Counted from the stretch's first letter, positions 1-6,800 are shown. The stretch is 36,565 nt of DNA from JBAZYV01 sp041658345 (GCA_041658345.1 JBBAAK010000009.1:1-36565); one strand, 5' to 3'. The notes: a model not told the origin generated them from the sequence alone. Numbers and translations: made by a program.

Positions 1-113
1 GTGATGGATTGTTTTCTCATGTGAAACAAAAAATCCTAATTCACCGTGGAATTTCTAAAAAACGTAGGAAACAAATGATCGACTATTTCCTTGAAAATTT
101 CCAGCAACACTAA
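1..113 (+). CDS. transposase, C-terminal end (partial)
   Basis: Open from the window edge, 36 codons ending in TAA at 111-113. The residues (DGLFSHVKQKILIHRG, then ISKKRRKQMIDYFLENF) look like the tail of a DDE-type transposase. The same peptide is encoded on the minus strand at the other end of the window, with a few base changes, so this is a multicopy insertion sequence. After both stops there is a shared TATCCCGAAAT (122-132 here), a candidate for the end of the element. The IS family cannot be fixed from 36 residues. Confidence 0.6.
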   Translation, partial: DGLFSHVKQKILIHRGISKKRRKQMIDYFLENFQQH

Positions 114-487
114 AATGCCCTTATCCCGAAATATACTATATTTGGGATGCTGTATCTGTTTCTGTGGGATATAATCTCTTCGCTAAATCTCCAGTAAGGG
201 TTGATTGCTGTTGAGCTCATTGCGGTGTGGATATTTGCATTTGGAGCAAGTAGACTTACCTGCGACACTGCTACTCCTGAACCGGGTCCTAGTTCTAAGA
301 AGTTTGGTTTAGCTCCTGGCCAAGCTAAAAGTACTCTTTCGATACATGGATGCAATCTACGTGAATTTGTATTGTTTAATCCATGTCGGATGTGATCGAA
401 ATCCGACTCATCCCCGGCGCTTTCTCCGTGAATAAAACCCTCGCGTTTTGCACGGTCTATTCCTGAAAGATAATTTTCGATCGCCAT
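110..487 (-). pseudogene. class I SAM-dependent methyltransferase, truncated by an IS
   Basis: N-terminal part of a Rossmann-type methyltransferase. The glycine-rich SAM loop LELGPGSG follows a stretch that reads as alpha/beta. The frame then runs into the insertion sequence end near 122-132 and stops at 110-112, so most of the catalytic domain is missing. The ATG at 487 is chosen because a near-consensus promoter lies just upstream at 525-553; the longer frame starting at 553 would begin upstream of the transcript. The gene reads away from scar 1. The substrate cannot be told. It is probably inactive. Confidence 0.6.
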
Positions 488-524
488 GTTTGAGGGGTAA
501 ATGCGGGTTTCCGTCAAAGCGGGT

Positions 525-553
525 ATTATAAAACAAAACATTTGATACGTCAA
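525..553 (-). promoter_or_regulatory. sigma70-type promoter beside scar 1
   Basis: On the minus strand TTGACG (548-553), a 17-nt spacer and TATAAT (525-530). The -35 box lies 2 nt from the TGGCTCCCC core at 556. It drives the truncated methyltransferase gene. Confidence 0.75.
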
Positions 554-555
554 AC

Positions 556-615
556 TGGCTCCCCATACTGGAGGAGGTTAGAACTCTTTGTGAGGAGATG
601 GTGGTGTTAATATAG
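556..615 (+). repeat. att scar 1: tRNA-Asn 3'-end core plus leftover integrase tail
   Basis: Core TGGCTCCCC (556-564) is identical to the complement of the tRNA-Asn 3' end at 14034-14042. Read in the integrase frame it encodes WLPILEEVRTLCEEM and on to TAG at 613-615 (19 codons). It closely matches scar 5, and most differences in the first 17 codons are silent or conservative. The preceding bases CAAAC are also shared with the integrase gene. It overlaps the stop of the convergent gene at 607. Best read as the native 3' end of an integrase gene left when its element integrated. Confidence 0.8.
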
Positions 616-1137
616 AGAGTATATCAAGTCCGTCATTTCTTCGTATGTTGTTCTGTCTCCTTCAAGACGCTCATCTATGATTATTTTGTCAGGGGTTTGT
701 ATTAATGTTTCTCTATAGTGGCTTCCTTTCTCTCCAGGGCTTGCGTAATAAAGAATGTAGGTATTGGTATTTCCATCAGTGCTAACCGATTCAATCTCCA
801 TTTTTCTTTTTGATTGTCTATCGCAAAATGCCCACATATATCCGTCAGGATCCACTGGTTCAGGGCCATCTTCCATTCCTGCGTAAAAATCTGATGACTT
901 TATTTTTTGAACTTCATCTTCGCATTCTGGGTCAATATCAATGAATAGAATGTGGTCTTCATAGATAAGTGTATATCTTACAAGTGCATCATTTAAATCT
1001 GATACATATACGTATTGAGATTCTGGAATCATGAAAAGTTTCCAGAGAAATAATATTACAGTTATTGTAACTGCAATTATTATTAAAACTGCTCCTACTA
1101 ACACACCAATGATAAGTTTCTTTAGATGCTTTTTCAT
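607..1137 (-). CDS. membrane-anchored protein of unknown function
   Basis: 176 aa. A lysine-rich start is followed by one long hydrophobic segment (about residues 9-36), then a mostly acidic domain of about 140 residues that would lie outside the cell. Two cysteines (in PECED and FCDRQ) could form a disulfide. No family recognised. The gene fills the cassette between scar 1 and the repeat at 1195-1233. Its start is supported by an extended -10 promoter 7 nt upstream, so the mRNA is probably leaderless. Confidence 0.65.
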   Translation of the reverse strand: MKKHLKKLIIGVLVGAVLIIIAVTITVILFLWKLFMIPESQYVYVSDLNDALVRYTLIYEDHILFIDIDPECEDEVQKIKSSDFYAGMEDGPEPVDPDGYMWAFCDRQSKRKMEIESVSTDGNTNTYILYYASPGEKGSHYRETLIQTPDKIIIDERLEGDRTTYEEMTDLIYSLY

Positions 1138-1144
1138 GGTCTGG

Positions 1145-1153
1145 ATTATATCA
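1145..1153 (-). promoter_or_regulatory. extended -10 promoter, leaderless geometry
   Basis: Minus strand reads TGATATAAT, an extended -10 (TGN plus TATAAT). Only 7 nt separate it from the ATG at 1137. No good -35 is visible. Confidence 0.55.
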
Positions 1154-1194
1154 AAAGTTTCGCACCCCAGCTATGGGTATGCGAGTTTTGTTGT

Positions 1195-1233
1195 ACTTTG
1201 CTTGGCAAAGTTCACAATGTGCATAAATGGCTT
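1195..1233 (+). repeat. hairpin repeat shared with scars 2 and 3 (degenerate scar?)
   Basis: ACTTTGC, loop TTG, GCAAAGT (1195-1211) is a perfect 7-bp hairpin followed by TTCACAATGTGCAT and AATGGCTT. The same block, with a 9-nt duplication, follows the core of scar 3 (3771-3822), and a diverged form follows scar 2 (to about 2350). Upstream, CACCCC at 1163-1168 may be a decayed core. This suggests an older cassette border between the membrane protein and the Fic gene. Confidence 0.5.
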
Positions 1234-1242
1234 ACTGATTAT

Positions 1243-2181
1243 TCATCGAGTTCTTTTTCTCGACGCAATATAGCGCTCAATCGCTTCTTTTGTTGTGACC
1301 CAATTCCTATTTTCTTTATGCGCTTCCAGTTTGTTTGTAGCTGCCAAAAGATTTAAATATTTTTCCGAATAATCGCATGATTTACTTGCTTCTTTGAGTG
1401 ATATGTATTTTTCATTTTTATCTGAAGATGGCGTGAGAGTATCCAAATAGATTGCTAAAGAACGCTCAACATTTTTTGCCACAAATTGGACTAAGGTAAG
1501 GTAATCGCCATCATCTGCTTTTGCTAAGACTTCGTAATATTGTTTTCTGTCATTTTTTAGAATAATTGTGAGAGGGTATCCCGCTTGCATTATGACAATG
1601 TTCATTAAAAGACGACCTGTTCGTCCGTTCCCATCAAAAAATGGATGAATGTGCACGAATTTGTGATGCAAAATAGCCGCGAGTTCAATCGGGTGTAATT
1701 GTTTTTGATTGTTTGCAATCCAGTCGATAAGATCTTCCATCAAATTGGGTATTTGCATTGCATCAGGCGGTTGATGCTTTGCGCCACCAATTATAACTTT
1801 TGCATTTCGGTAACATCCTGCCCAATCTTTTTCAGTTTCTTTTGTGATGATTTGATGAAAGTTTTTAATCAAGTGTTCCGAGATGGTATTGTTTCTGTTG
1901 TGACCGATTAAATCGTATAAATATTCGAGAGCTTCTTTGTGGTTTGTAGCCTCCAGATGATCTTTAAGCGGTTTATTTTTGATTGTGATTCCTTCGTTGA
2001 GTACAAGGAAAGTTTCTTTTTGGGTTAAACTATTTCCTTCGATTGCGTTTGAATTGTATGTCATCTCAACTTCAAATTTTTCACGAAGTTTCTGAACTGC
2101 CGATGGTGGGAGTGGGCGAAGGGAATTAAGCTTTTTTAGCTTGTCCGACAGGCGTTTTTTGAGCTCTTTTGTTAAGTGCAT
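1243..2181 (-). CDS. Fic family protein (AMPylase-type) with C-terminal DNA-binding domain
   Basis: 312 aa. Fic enzymes usually transfer AMP from ATP to a hydroxyl of a target protein. The full catalytic motif HPFFDGNGRTGR is at 179-190. An N-terminal inhibitory helix motif S-x-x-x-E-G is at 44-49 (SNAIEG), so this is a class II, self-inhibited Fic. The flap region is about 130-145. The last 50 residues (about 258-306, SLKEASK to WVTTKEAIERYI) look like an excisionase/MerR-type winged helix, so the protein may bind DNA and control itself; a 13-bp inverted repeat sits in its promoter. It is the only intact gene between the 1195 repeat and scar 2. Stop TGA. Confidence 0.92.
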   Translation of the reverse strand: MHLTKELKKRLSDKLKKLNSLRPLPPSAVQKLREKFEVEMTYNSNAIEGNSLTQKETFLVLNEGITIKNKPLKDHLEATNHKEALEYLYDLIGHNRNNTISEHLIKNFHQIITKETEKDWAGCYRNAKVIIGGAKHQPPDAMQIPNLMEDLIDWIANNQKQLHPIELAAILHHKFVHIHPFFDGNGRTGRLLMNIVIMQAGYPLTIILKNDRKQYYEVLAKADDGDYLTLVQFVAKNVERSLAIYLDTLTPSSDKNEKYISLKEASKSCDYSEKYLNLLAATNKLEAHKENRNWVTTKEAIERYIASRKRTR

Positions 2182-2190
2182 ACAGGTTTG

Positions 2191-2237
2191 TTAACATGGG
2201 ATACTTCTATTTTAGAGCTATCCCATGTTAAAGTCAA
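2191..2237 (-). promoter_or_regulatory. fic promoter with 13-bp inverted-repeat operator
   Basis: Minus strand: TTGACT (2232-2237), 17-nt spacer, TAAAAT (2209-2214). The perfect repeat TTAACATGGGATA (2191-2203) and TATCCCATGTTAA (2219-2231), 15 nt apart, brackets the -10 and fills most of the spacer. That is the expected layout of a repressor site, and the Fic HTH tail is a candidate ligand. Confidence 0.75.
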
Positions 2238-2248
2238 TGCGTTCAAAA

Positions 2249-2338
2249 TGGCTCCCCCTATTTGATAGCGTCCGAAGGTTTGTGATGGGCGAGGGATACT
2301 CCTTTTATGGAAGTCCACTAAGTTCACAATGTGCATGA
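2249..2338 (+). repeat. att scar 2: core plus 29-codon integrase tail
   Basis: TGGCTCCCC at 2249-2257 opens a 29-codon frame beginning WLPLFDSVRRFVMGEG and ending SSQCA then TGA (2336-2338). Scar 3 encodes a tail of exactly the same length, and early differences (CTA/TTA, AGC/AGT, GTC/ATC) are silent or V/I. The repeat continues past the stop to about 2350. Confidence 0.85.
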
Positions 2339-2458
2339 ATGGCTTGAGGGTGCGATCGCGATTACAGACGGGTATTGCTATCCGTATTAAGGTTTTAACT
2401 GAGCATAGTCTAAGCGTATGGTTCATGTTAAACTTGAGCTAGTTTTAATCTAAAAAAC

Positions 2459-3697
2459 ATGAAAAAAATAATCTTGTTCATTGTTCTTTTCGTCTTTTTT
2501 GTGCAACCTACTTTTGGGTCGTCTGATGTTGATTATTCAGATGAGGACTCAAACACAATCAAATGTGATCAAATCAGCGAGATCATCAACTCAGGAAATT
2601 GCAAAAATTGGGTAGTAAAACCATCTGTAGGAATTTGGTGTAATCTAATAATGTCGCAGGAGATGATGACCCAGTATAAATATTACACTCCGACTTATGT
2701 TTTTGCCCCAGGAGAAGTTTGTGCCGAATGGACGGATCAGGTTGACCAAGAGGCGTCTATAGGTGGTGAAGATATGGGGTCAGACCAGTCTCAAGTGGAA
2801 CAGACAGAGGAAAGTATGTTTGAAAAAGTCCTGGGTGGATTTCCTACTTTTATCGGAGAATGGTTCCAAGCAATTTCTTCCGGAGCTAAATTAAATGCCT
2901 TTTTGGATAGTGCAGAAGACCTCATGAAAGATAGTGTCACTCTTGAACTGACCAATCCTGAGGATTTGGAAGAATTCTTGGCCGGTGGAGGTCCTTTTGC
3001 GGGGGCGAGGGAAGGATGGGTAAGGTCTTTGGGAATAGATGTTGAAACTATTTTGGGTCGTGAACCTACTATTGCGACAGAAGATGAAGAAGCGGCGTGG
3101 GCATTTGTGCCGGAGTATATCGATGCGCCTGACGAAGAAAATATTGTTGTTGTTGAAGGAATCGATAGATTCACCGTTATAAATGATAAAATCATTACAC
3201 TAGATACTGTTTTTACAGGGCCGACTTCAGGAATGGTGGAATTGAGGTATAGCTGGGGAAAGGATTCCGGTGCAGTTATTAGCGTCCCATCACAAACGGA
3301 AGTTAAATTTTTGGAACCGGTGCGAGATGAAAAGACTCAGGACTTAAAAAGAATGGTGGAACTCGACAAAGGAGAGATTGAAGTAAAGGTGAAAAACTCC
3401 AATCCCAAAAACGAGTTTGGAGTACAAACAGATTTTCTGGATTTGTATGTAATTGGGACTCATTTCTGGGTTTCTCATGGTCAGGATAAGAATTATACAT
3501 TGGTTGGGGTCTATGATGGTGAGGTAGAAATCCAAACCAAAGATGGAGAAACGACTACAATCACTTCGAATGGAGATAAACCGGGAATATTTATAATCAC
3601 TCAGGAATTTTCAATCATGAGACTCACCCTAAGTGGTTTAATTGCGATAGCCGTGATAGGCGCTGTGGTGTTTCTATTTAAGAGAATAAAAAAATAG
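2459..3697 (+). CDS. secreted FecR-domain protein with C-terminal membrane anchor
   Basis: 412 aa. A signal peptide (MKKIILFIVLFVFF, cleavage near residue 20) is followed by an acidic Cys-containing region to about 110 and a long linker. A FecR-like beta domain lies at about 245-370 (VPSQTEVKFLEP, ELDKGEIEVKV, YVIGTHFWV, YDGEVEIQT). A final transmembrane helix (about 388-407) ends in basic RIKK, so the domain is held outside the membrane. FecR domains act in signalling or surface assembly; no sigma-factor partner is nearby. A weak -10 (TTTAAT, 2444-2449) stands 9 nt before the ATG. It is the only gene between scars 2 and 3. Confidence 0.75.
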   Translation: MKKIILFIVLFVFFVQPTFGSSDVDYSDEDSNTIKCDQISEIINSGNCKNWVVKPSVGIWCNLIMSQEMMTQYKYYTPTYVFAPGEVCAEWTDQVDQEASIGGEDMGSDQSQVEQTEESMFEKVLGGFPTFIGEWFQAISSGAKLNAFLDSAEDLMKDSVTLELTNPEDLEEFLAGGGPFAGAREGWVRSLGIDVETILGREPTIATEDEEAAWAFVPEYIDAPDEENIVVVEGIDRFTVINDKIITLDTVFTGPTSGMVELRYSWGKDSGAVISVPSQTEVKFLEPVRDEKTQDLKRMVELDKGEIEVKVKNSNPKNEFGVQTDFLDLYVIGTHFWVSHGQDKNYTLVGVYDGEVEIQTKDGETTTITSNGDKPGIFIITQEFSIMRLTLSGLIAIAVIGAVVFLFKRIKK

Positions 3698-3720
3698 CAA
3701 CACACTTAAGTTAAAAACAC

Positions 3721-3810
3721 TGGCTCCCCTTATTTGATAGTATCCGAAGGTTTGTGATGGGCGAGGGATGCTTTGCTTGGCAAAGTTCACTAAGTTCACA
3801 ATGTGCATGA
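3721..3810 (+). repeat. att scar 3: core plus 29-codon integrase tail
   Basis: TGGCTCCCC at 3721-3729, frame WLPLFDSIRRFVMGEG to SSQCA then TGA (3808-3810), the same length as scar 2. A perfect hairpin CTTTGC-TTG-GCAAAG lies at 3771-3785, and the shared block runs on to about 3822. Confidence 0.85.
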
Positions 3811-3845
3811 ATGGCTTGAGGGAGCAGTTTTTGATGAGTGCCACA

Positions 3846-4355
3846 TTATGCCTCTACTCCATCTACCACCAACCTCACACTTAATTTACACTTTTCAATC
3901 AGATCCAAAGGATTGTCGACTGCATTGGCATCAATCGTCCCATCGGAAATTGCATTTACAGCATTTAATACTGTCCATGCTTTCACTATGAGGAGCATTT
4001 CCTCAAGTGTCGGAGTAAAACTTGCCCAACAAACATAAGGTGGCACATCTGCACTTTCTCTGTATACATGGCAATTGGTATTTACATCCGCAAGTAGTGC
4101 ACTTTTCCCGCGAGATGCGAATAACCTTAAAAGCTCATCAAGATTGAGAATTTCCGCTTCGTGAGTCCTTGCTTTGAGTACCTCTTCTTCTGGCAGAAGA
4201 GCAGGTTTCTCATTAGGTCCGGTTGTTTCCCAATTTGAATAGAGTTTTGGTAGTTTTGGAGTACCTTCTTCGCGCAAATGCACAGAAAAATGCATGTCGA
4301 CTATTTGCTCGCCGGTGGTATCACTTACGGTACATGATACATTTCGTCCGCTCAT
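3846..4355 (-). CDS. hypothetical cassette protein
   Basis: 169 aa, soluble and slightly acidic, with no signal peptide or membrane segment. Several cysteines are scattered, with no zinc pattern. Residues about 110-165 (TLEEMLLIVKAW onwards) look helical. No family recognised. It is the only gene between scars 3 and 4 and has its own strong promoter at 4385-4413, giving a leader of roughly 20-25 nt. Confidence 0.6.
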   Translation of the reverse strand: MSGRNVSCTVSDTTGEQIVDMHFSVHLREEGTPKLPKLYSNWETTGPNEKPALLPEEEVLKARTHEAEILNLDELLRLFASRGKSALLADVNTNCHVYRESADVPPYVCWASFTPTLEEMLLIVKAWTVLNAVNAISDGTIDANAVDNPLDLIEKCKLSVRLVVDGVEA

Positions 4356-4384
4356 ACGTTATTCTTTGAAGGCTAAAAGAGGTT

Positions 4385-4413
4385 AGAATACAATAAAATA
4401 TGCTAAAAGTCAA
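4385..4413 (-). promoter_or_regulatory. promoter abutting scar 4
   Basis: Minus strand TTGACT (4408-4413), 17-nt spacer, TATTCT (4385-4390). The -35 box directly touches the scar core, which starts at 4414. It drives the gene at 3846-4355. Confidence 0.75.
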
Positions 4414-4464
4414 TGGCTCCCCAAGTTGGAAGCAATTCGAACTGCGTTGCTTGCATTGGCATGA
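4414..4464 (+). repeat. att scar 4: core plus 16-codon integrase tail
   Basis: TGGCTCCCC (4414-4422) opens WLPKLEAIRTALLALA then TGA (4462-4464). It differs from the scar 1/5 and 2/3 types but keeps L at codon 5 and I-R at codons 8-9. Its DNA also contains TTGGA and TTCGAAC, as in the T-arm of the tRNA, but 5 nt further apart. Confidence 0.8.
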
Positions 4465-4507
4465 AATGTAGTATACAATTTGTGTGTAAATTTGTTAACT
4501 AATTTAC
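4451..4507 (+). promoter_or_regulatory. toxin-antitoxin promoter and palindromic operator
   Basis: TTGCAT (4451-4456), 17-nt spacer, TACAAT (4474-4479). Directly downstream, 4486-4507 is a 22-bp palindrome (GTAAATT at one end, AATTTAC at the other, GTTAAC in the centre) with one mismatched pair. It fits autorepression by the antitoxin. The -35 lies inside the scar 4 tail. Confidence 0.7.
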
Positions 4508-4509
4508 TT

Positions 4510-4764
4510 ATGTTAAGACAACAGGTTATATCTGTGACGAACCTTAGAACTAAAACGAAAGAGTCCTTGCAGAACCTTCAGCGAGGGCCAAAATATATTT
4601 TTTCTAACAACTCACCTGTTGCTGTGCTTCTTGACGTTGAAGAGTATGAAATGTTACTTCGGCCCGATTTGATTGAACTTTCCAAAGAGAATGTGGATGA
4701 TGAAATGCTTTCTTTGGCACGACAGGCTCAGAACACTCCTTTAGAAGAGCTATTAGATCTGTAA
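4510..4764 (+). CDS. type II antitoxin, Phd/YefM family
   Basis: 84 aa from ATG 4510. The N-terminal half carries the Phd/YefM fold (ISVTNLRTKTKESLQNL, then IFSNNSPVAVLLDVEEYEML), which binds DNA as a dimer. The acidic C-terminal tail should wrap the toxin. An upstream ATG at 4480 is rejected because it coincides with the -10 region and its codons lie across the operator. The toxin starts 2 nt after the stop. The pair is alone between scars 4 and 5. Confidence 0.85.
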   Translation: MLRQQVISVTNLRTKTKESLQNLQRGPKYIFSNNSPVAVLLDVEEYEMLLRPDLIELSKENVDDEMLSLARQAQNTPLEELLDL

Positions 4765-4766
4765 AT

Positions 4767-5018
4767 ATGCCTGAAGTTTCTAAGATTTTTGAGAAAAAGA
4801 ATATTCTGCTCTATTTGCAAAATAGAGGACTTCTTGAACAGTATAAAAAAGCAAAAAGATATCTCCTCGAGGGTAGTGCAGTGCAGGTGCGATTCAAGGA
4901 AAGAAATCCAAAGGGGAGTGGCATTTGGTATTTTCGTATCAATCGTCAATTCCGAGCTCTAGGTGTTTTTGATGAAAAAGGAAACTTGATTATTTTTGAT
5001 GTTGATAATCATCAATAA
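4767..5018 (+). CDS. type II toxin, RelE/ParE-like
   Basis: 83 aa. The C-terminal half has the RelE-like beta-sheet pattern (VQVRFKERNPKGSGIWYFRI, then QFRALGVFDEKGNLIIFDV) with basic and aromatic residues expected for mRNA cleavage or gyrase poisoning. The N-terminal helices pack against the antitoxin in this family. It is co-transcribed with the antitoxin and its stop (5016-5018) lies 2 nt before scar 5, so no spare DNA follows it. RelE versus ParE activity cannot be told from sequence. Confidence 0.8.
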   Translation: MPEVSKIFEKKNILLYLQNRGLLEQYKKAKRYLLEGSAVQVRFKERNPKGSGIWYFRINRQFRALGVFDEKGNLIIFDVDNHQ

Positions 5019-5020
5019 TA

Positions 5021-5110
5021 TGGCTCCCCATACTGGAGGAAGTTAGAACTATTTGTGAGGAGATGGTAGAGTCTGATTATGAAGCACCCACAAGGTACGC
5101 CTTACATTAA
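5021..5110 (+). repeat. att scar 5: left end of the integrase-bearing element
   Basis: TGGCTCCCC (5021-5029), then a 29-codon frame WLPILEEVRTICEEMVE to RYALH with TAA at 5108-5110. It is near-identical to scar 1 over 50 bp, and as long as the tails of scars 2 and 3. It is the last clear scar before the tRNA, so it is the likely partner of the integrase/tRNA junction at 14034. Joining the two would give an integrase of about 551 aa. Confidence 0.82.
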
Positions 5111-5144
5111 CATTGGTTCTGAGAAAGCTTGTTTGTTTTTGCAC

Positions 5145-5507
5145 ATGTCAAAATTTTTAATGATGAATTTGACAACGCGTCCTAAGCTTTACTATGCAAT
5201 TGAACAAGCTTTGAAAACAGCTGAACAGGGATACTTTGATTCAGGTGTTCTAGCTTTTTCTCAACTTCTGAATCTCTTTAACCAGAAAACTCCGGATCAG
5301 CGTCATGTAGTAGCTCATGAATTCTTGGAGCAGCAGCAAGATGAAGATACGTTTAATGTGATTTTAAATAAGTTGAAGCTTGTTGCCGAATATCGTCAGG
5401 AAAAGGAAATTAGAAAACATAAATTAGGAAGAAAGAAATATTTTCAAGATCTTCATGCTGAGTGGGAATCCTTTCATGCCGCTCACTCAGCAGAGTCGAC
5501 TCTATGA
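5145..5507 (+). CDS. hypothetical helical protein
   Basis: 120 aa from ATG 5145. An earlier ATG at 5079 lies inside the scar 5 tail frame and is disfavoured; ATGs at 5160 and 5163 are also possible. Predicted mostly helical (KLYYAIEQALKTAEQGYF, VVAHEFLEQQQDEDTF) with a basic stretch RKHKLGRKKYF near the end. No family recognised. The stop overlaps the next ATG (ATGA at 5504-5507), which points to translational coupling with a partner that is now broken. Confidence 0.5.
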   Translation: MSKFLMMNLTTRPKLYYAIEQALKTAEQGYFDSGVLAFSQLLNLFNQKTPDQRHVVAHEFLEQQQDEDTFNVILNKLKLVAEYRQEKEIRKHKLGRKKYFQDLHAEWESFHAAHSAESTL

Positions 5508-5701
5508 ACGTTATTTCAGAAGAAGTTCTAATAAACCTGTCAGACGTTGATACTTCTCAGCTTGATAACCGGGGAGCTAATGCTTAAAAATTGGTCTTGA
5601 CGAAGCTCTACTGGAGATTTTGCCTGGATTGTGTGGATTAACTGCTCCTTGAGAATGGTTTGTTGGTATTGGATTTGGGTGGAAGAGATAAACACTTTTG
5701 A
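5504..5701 (+). pseudogene. frameshifted remnant of a coupled partner gene
   Basis: ATG 5504 overlaps the upstream stop. The frame reads 27 codons (MNVISEEVLINLSDVD) and stops at 5585. Coding-like text continues in a second frame (KIGLDEALLEILPGL, 5587-5652) and then a third (ENGLLVLDLGGRDKHF, 5651-5701). Two shifts within 200 bp suggest decay. Function unknown. Confidence 0.4.
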
Positions 5702-5732
5702 GCTCTTGATTTCTCATTTGTTTATTTACTTC

Positions 5733-6800
5733 CTATCGATTGAACAATGCAAATCTTTGTCTCCCTAGAATTGGAACAGGTGAGGACTGTAAGTCGAGCA
5801 CAATTTGATTAAAAGGATCAAACAAACTGCCACACCCAAATGTTCTAGGGTCAATTAATAAGGGGTACTTTCCTAGATCGATCTCGTAATTGAAATACCC
5901 CAACAGAGTTACTTTTGCTTTGATTCGTCCATTTTGATGGAGGAATGAAACTTGATGGGCTTGTATGCGTTGCTCACTTCTTAACTCATTGTAAAGTGTG
6001 GGGTCTGAGGTAAGTCTTATTGGTAGACCTTCATTAGGTCTAGTTCCGTCTTTTATGAAATTTCGAATCGCATCAAATTCTTTTCTGTAGATAATCTCAT
6101 CAAAGCCAGAAGCATTTGCGCAAAGAGCAAAGTAGTTAAATGCAATTTTGCAGGGGACCCTTCTTATAATATCGTCCATTTCTCCTTCAAACGACATTGT
6201 TATGTTTTCCCCTCGATTATCCTCTTCGTAGGATTCCCTTGCTTCTTCTCGATATGTGACGCCTAGGTCTGCAAGCATTCTGATTATTACTTCCAGAGGG
6301 TAGTCGTTGTCTGCGAATATATGTATTTTTGTTCGATCCAACCCCAACAACCAACGTTGAGTGGCCTGATACTTACTGCCACCTGGAGTAAGCTGCGAAA
6401 ATGTATCAATAAATAGGACGTGGTAGCCACCTTGATTGGTTCTAATGACTACGTGTGGTCTAAATTCAATCTGTCTTGTTCGAGGGTTTATTTGAGGGAA
6501 AAGATTATTGAAGACGCCTAGGTTTCCATCTGAAGAGAGGTTGAATTTTATTCGCTCCCCTCTAAGACGAACGGTCTTTTTACATCTTATCTTTAACATT
6601 GCCGTTTGTACTCCTTCCCATGAATCTTCAGCAAATACAGTTTCAATGCCGCTTAGCTCGTTGTTGCATTGATCGCATACTGTATCACCTTGGAAGTAGA
6701 GGTCTGGCTCAAAAGTGCCTAAAAATTGTGATATGACATGTTCTCTTTTTGAGAAACCTTCGATTGGCTTCTCTTGAAGGCAGTAAATACATCGGGGCAT
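5733..6800 (-). CDS. HNH endonuclease-like protein
   Basis: 355 aa. The first 60 residues hold a zinc-bound HNH-type nuclease motif: CIYC at 4-7, REHVISQFLG around 19-28 with the catalytic-type His, then CDQCNNELSGIE. This matches the HNH_5-like group, found in many cargo and defence genes. The rest (about 60-355) is an uncharacterised domain without membrane segments. Divergent from the Schlafen-like gene with 65 nt between starts, so the two may be co-regulated. DNA or RNA specificity is unknown. Confidence 0.7.
   Translation of the reverse strand: MPRCIYCLQEKPIEGFSKREHVISQFLGTFEPDLYFQGDTVCDQCNNELSGIETVFAEDSWEGVQTAMLKIRCKKTVRLRGERIKFNLSSDGNLGVFNNLFPQINPRTRQIEFRPHVVIRTNQGGYHVLFIDTFSQLTPGGSKYQATQRWLLGLDRTKIHIFADNDYPLEVIIRMLADLGVTYREEARESYEEDNRGENITMSFEGEMDDIIRRVPCKIAFNYFALCANASGFDEIIYRKEFDAIRNFIKDGTRPNEGLPIRLTSDPTLYNELRSEQRIQAHQVSFLHQNGRIKAKVTLLGYFNYEIDLGKYPLLIDPRTFGCGSLFDPFNQIVLDLQSSPVPILGRQRFALFNR

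Noticed and set aside
2172..2426. 84-codon minus-strand frame over scar 2
   Set aside because: Runs antisense through the fic promoter, operator and scar; no domain or start signal.
556..5110. Scars as integron attC sites
   Set aside because: Hairpins and GTTAGAAC-like words occur, but no tyrosine integron integrase is present; the shared core is the tRNA 3' end and the rest reads as codons.
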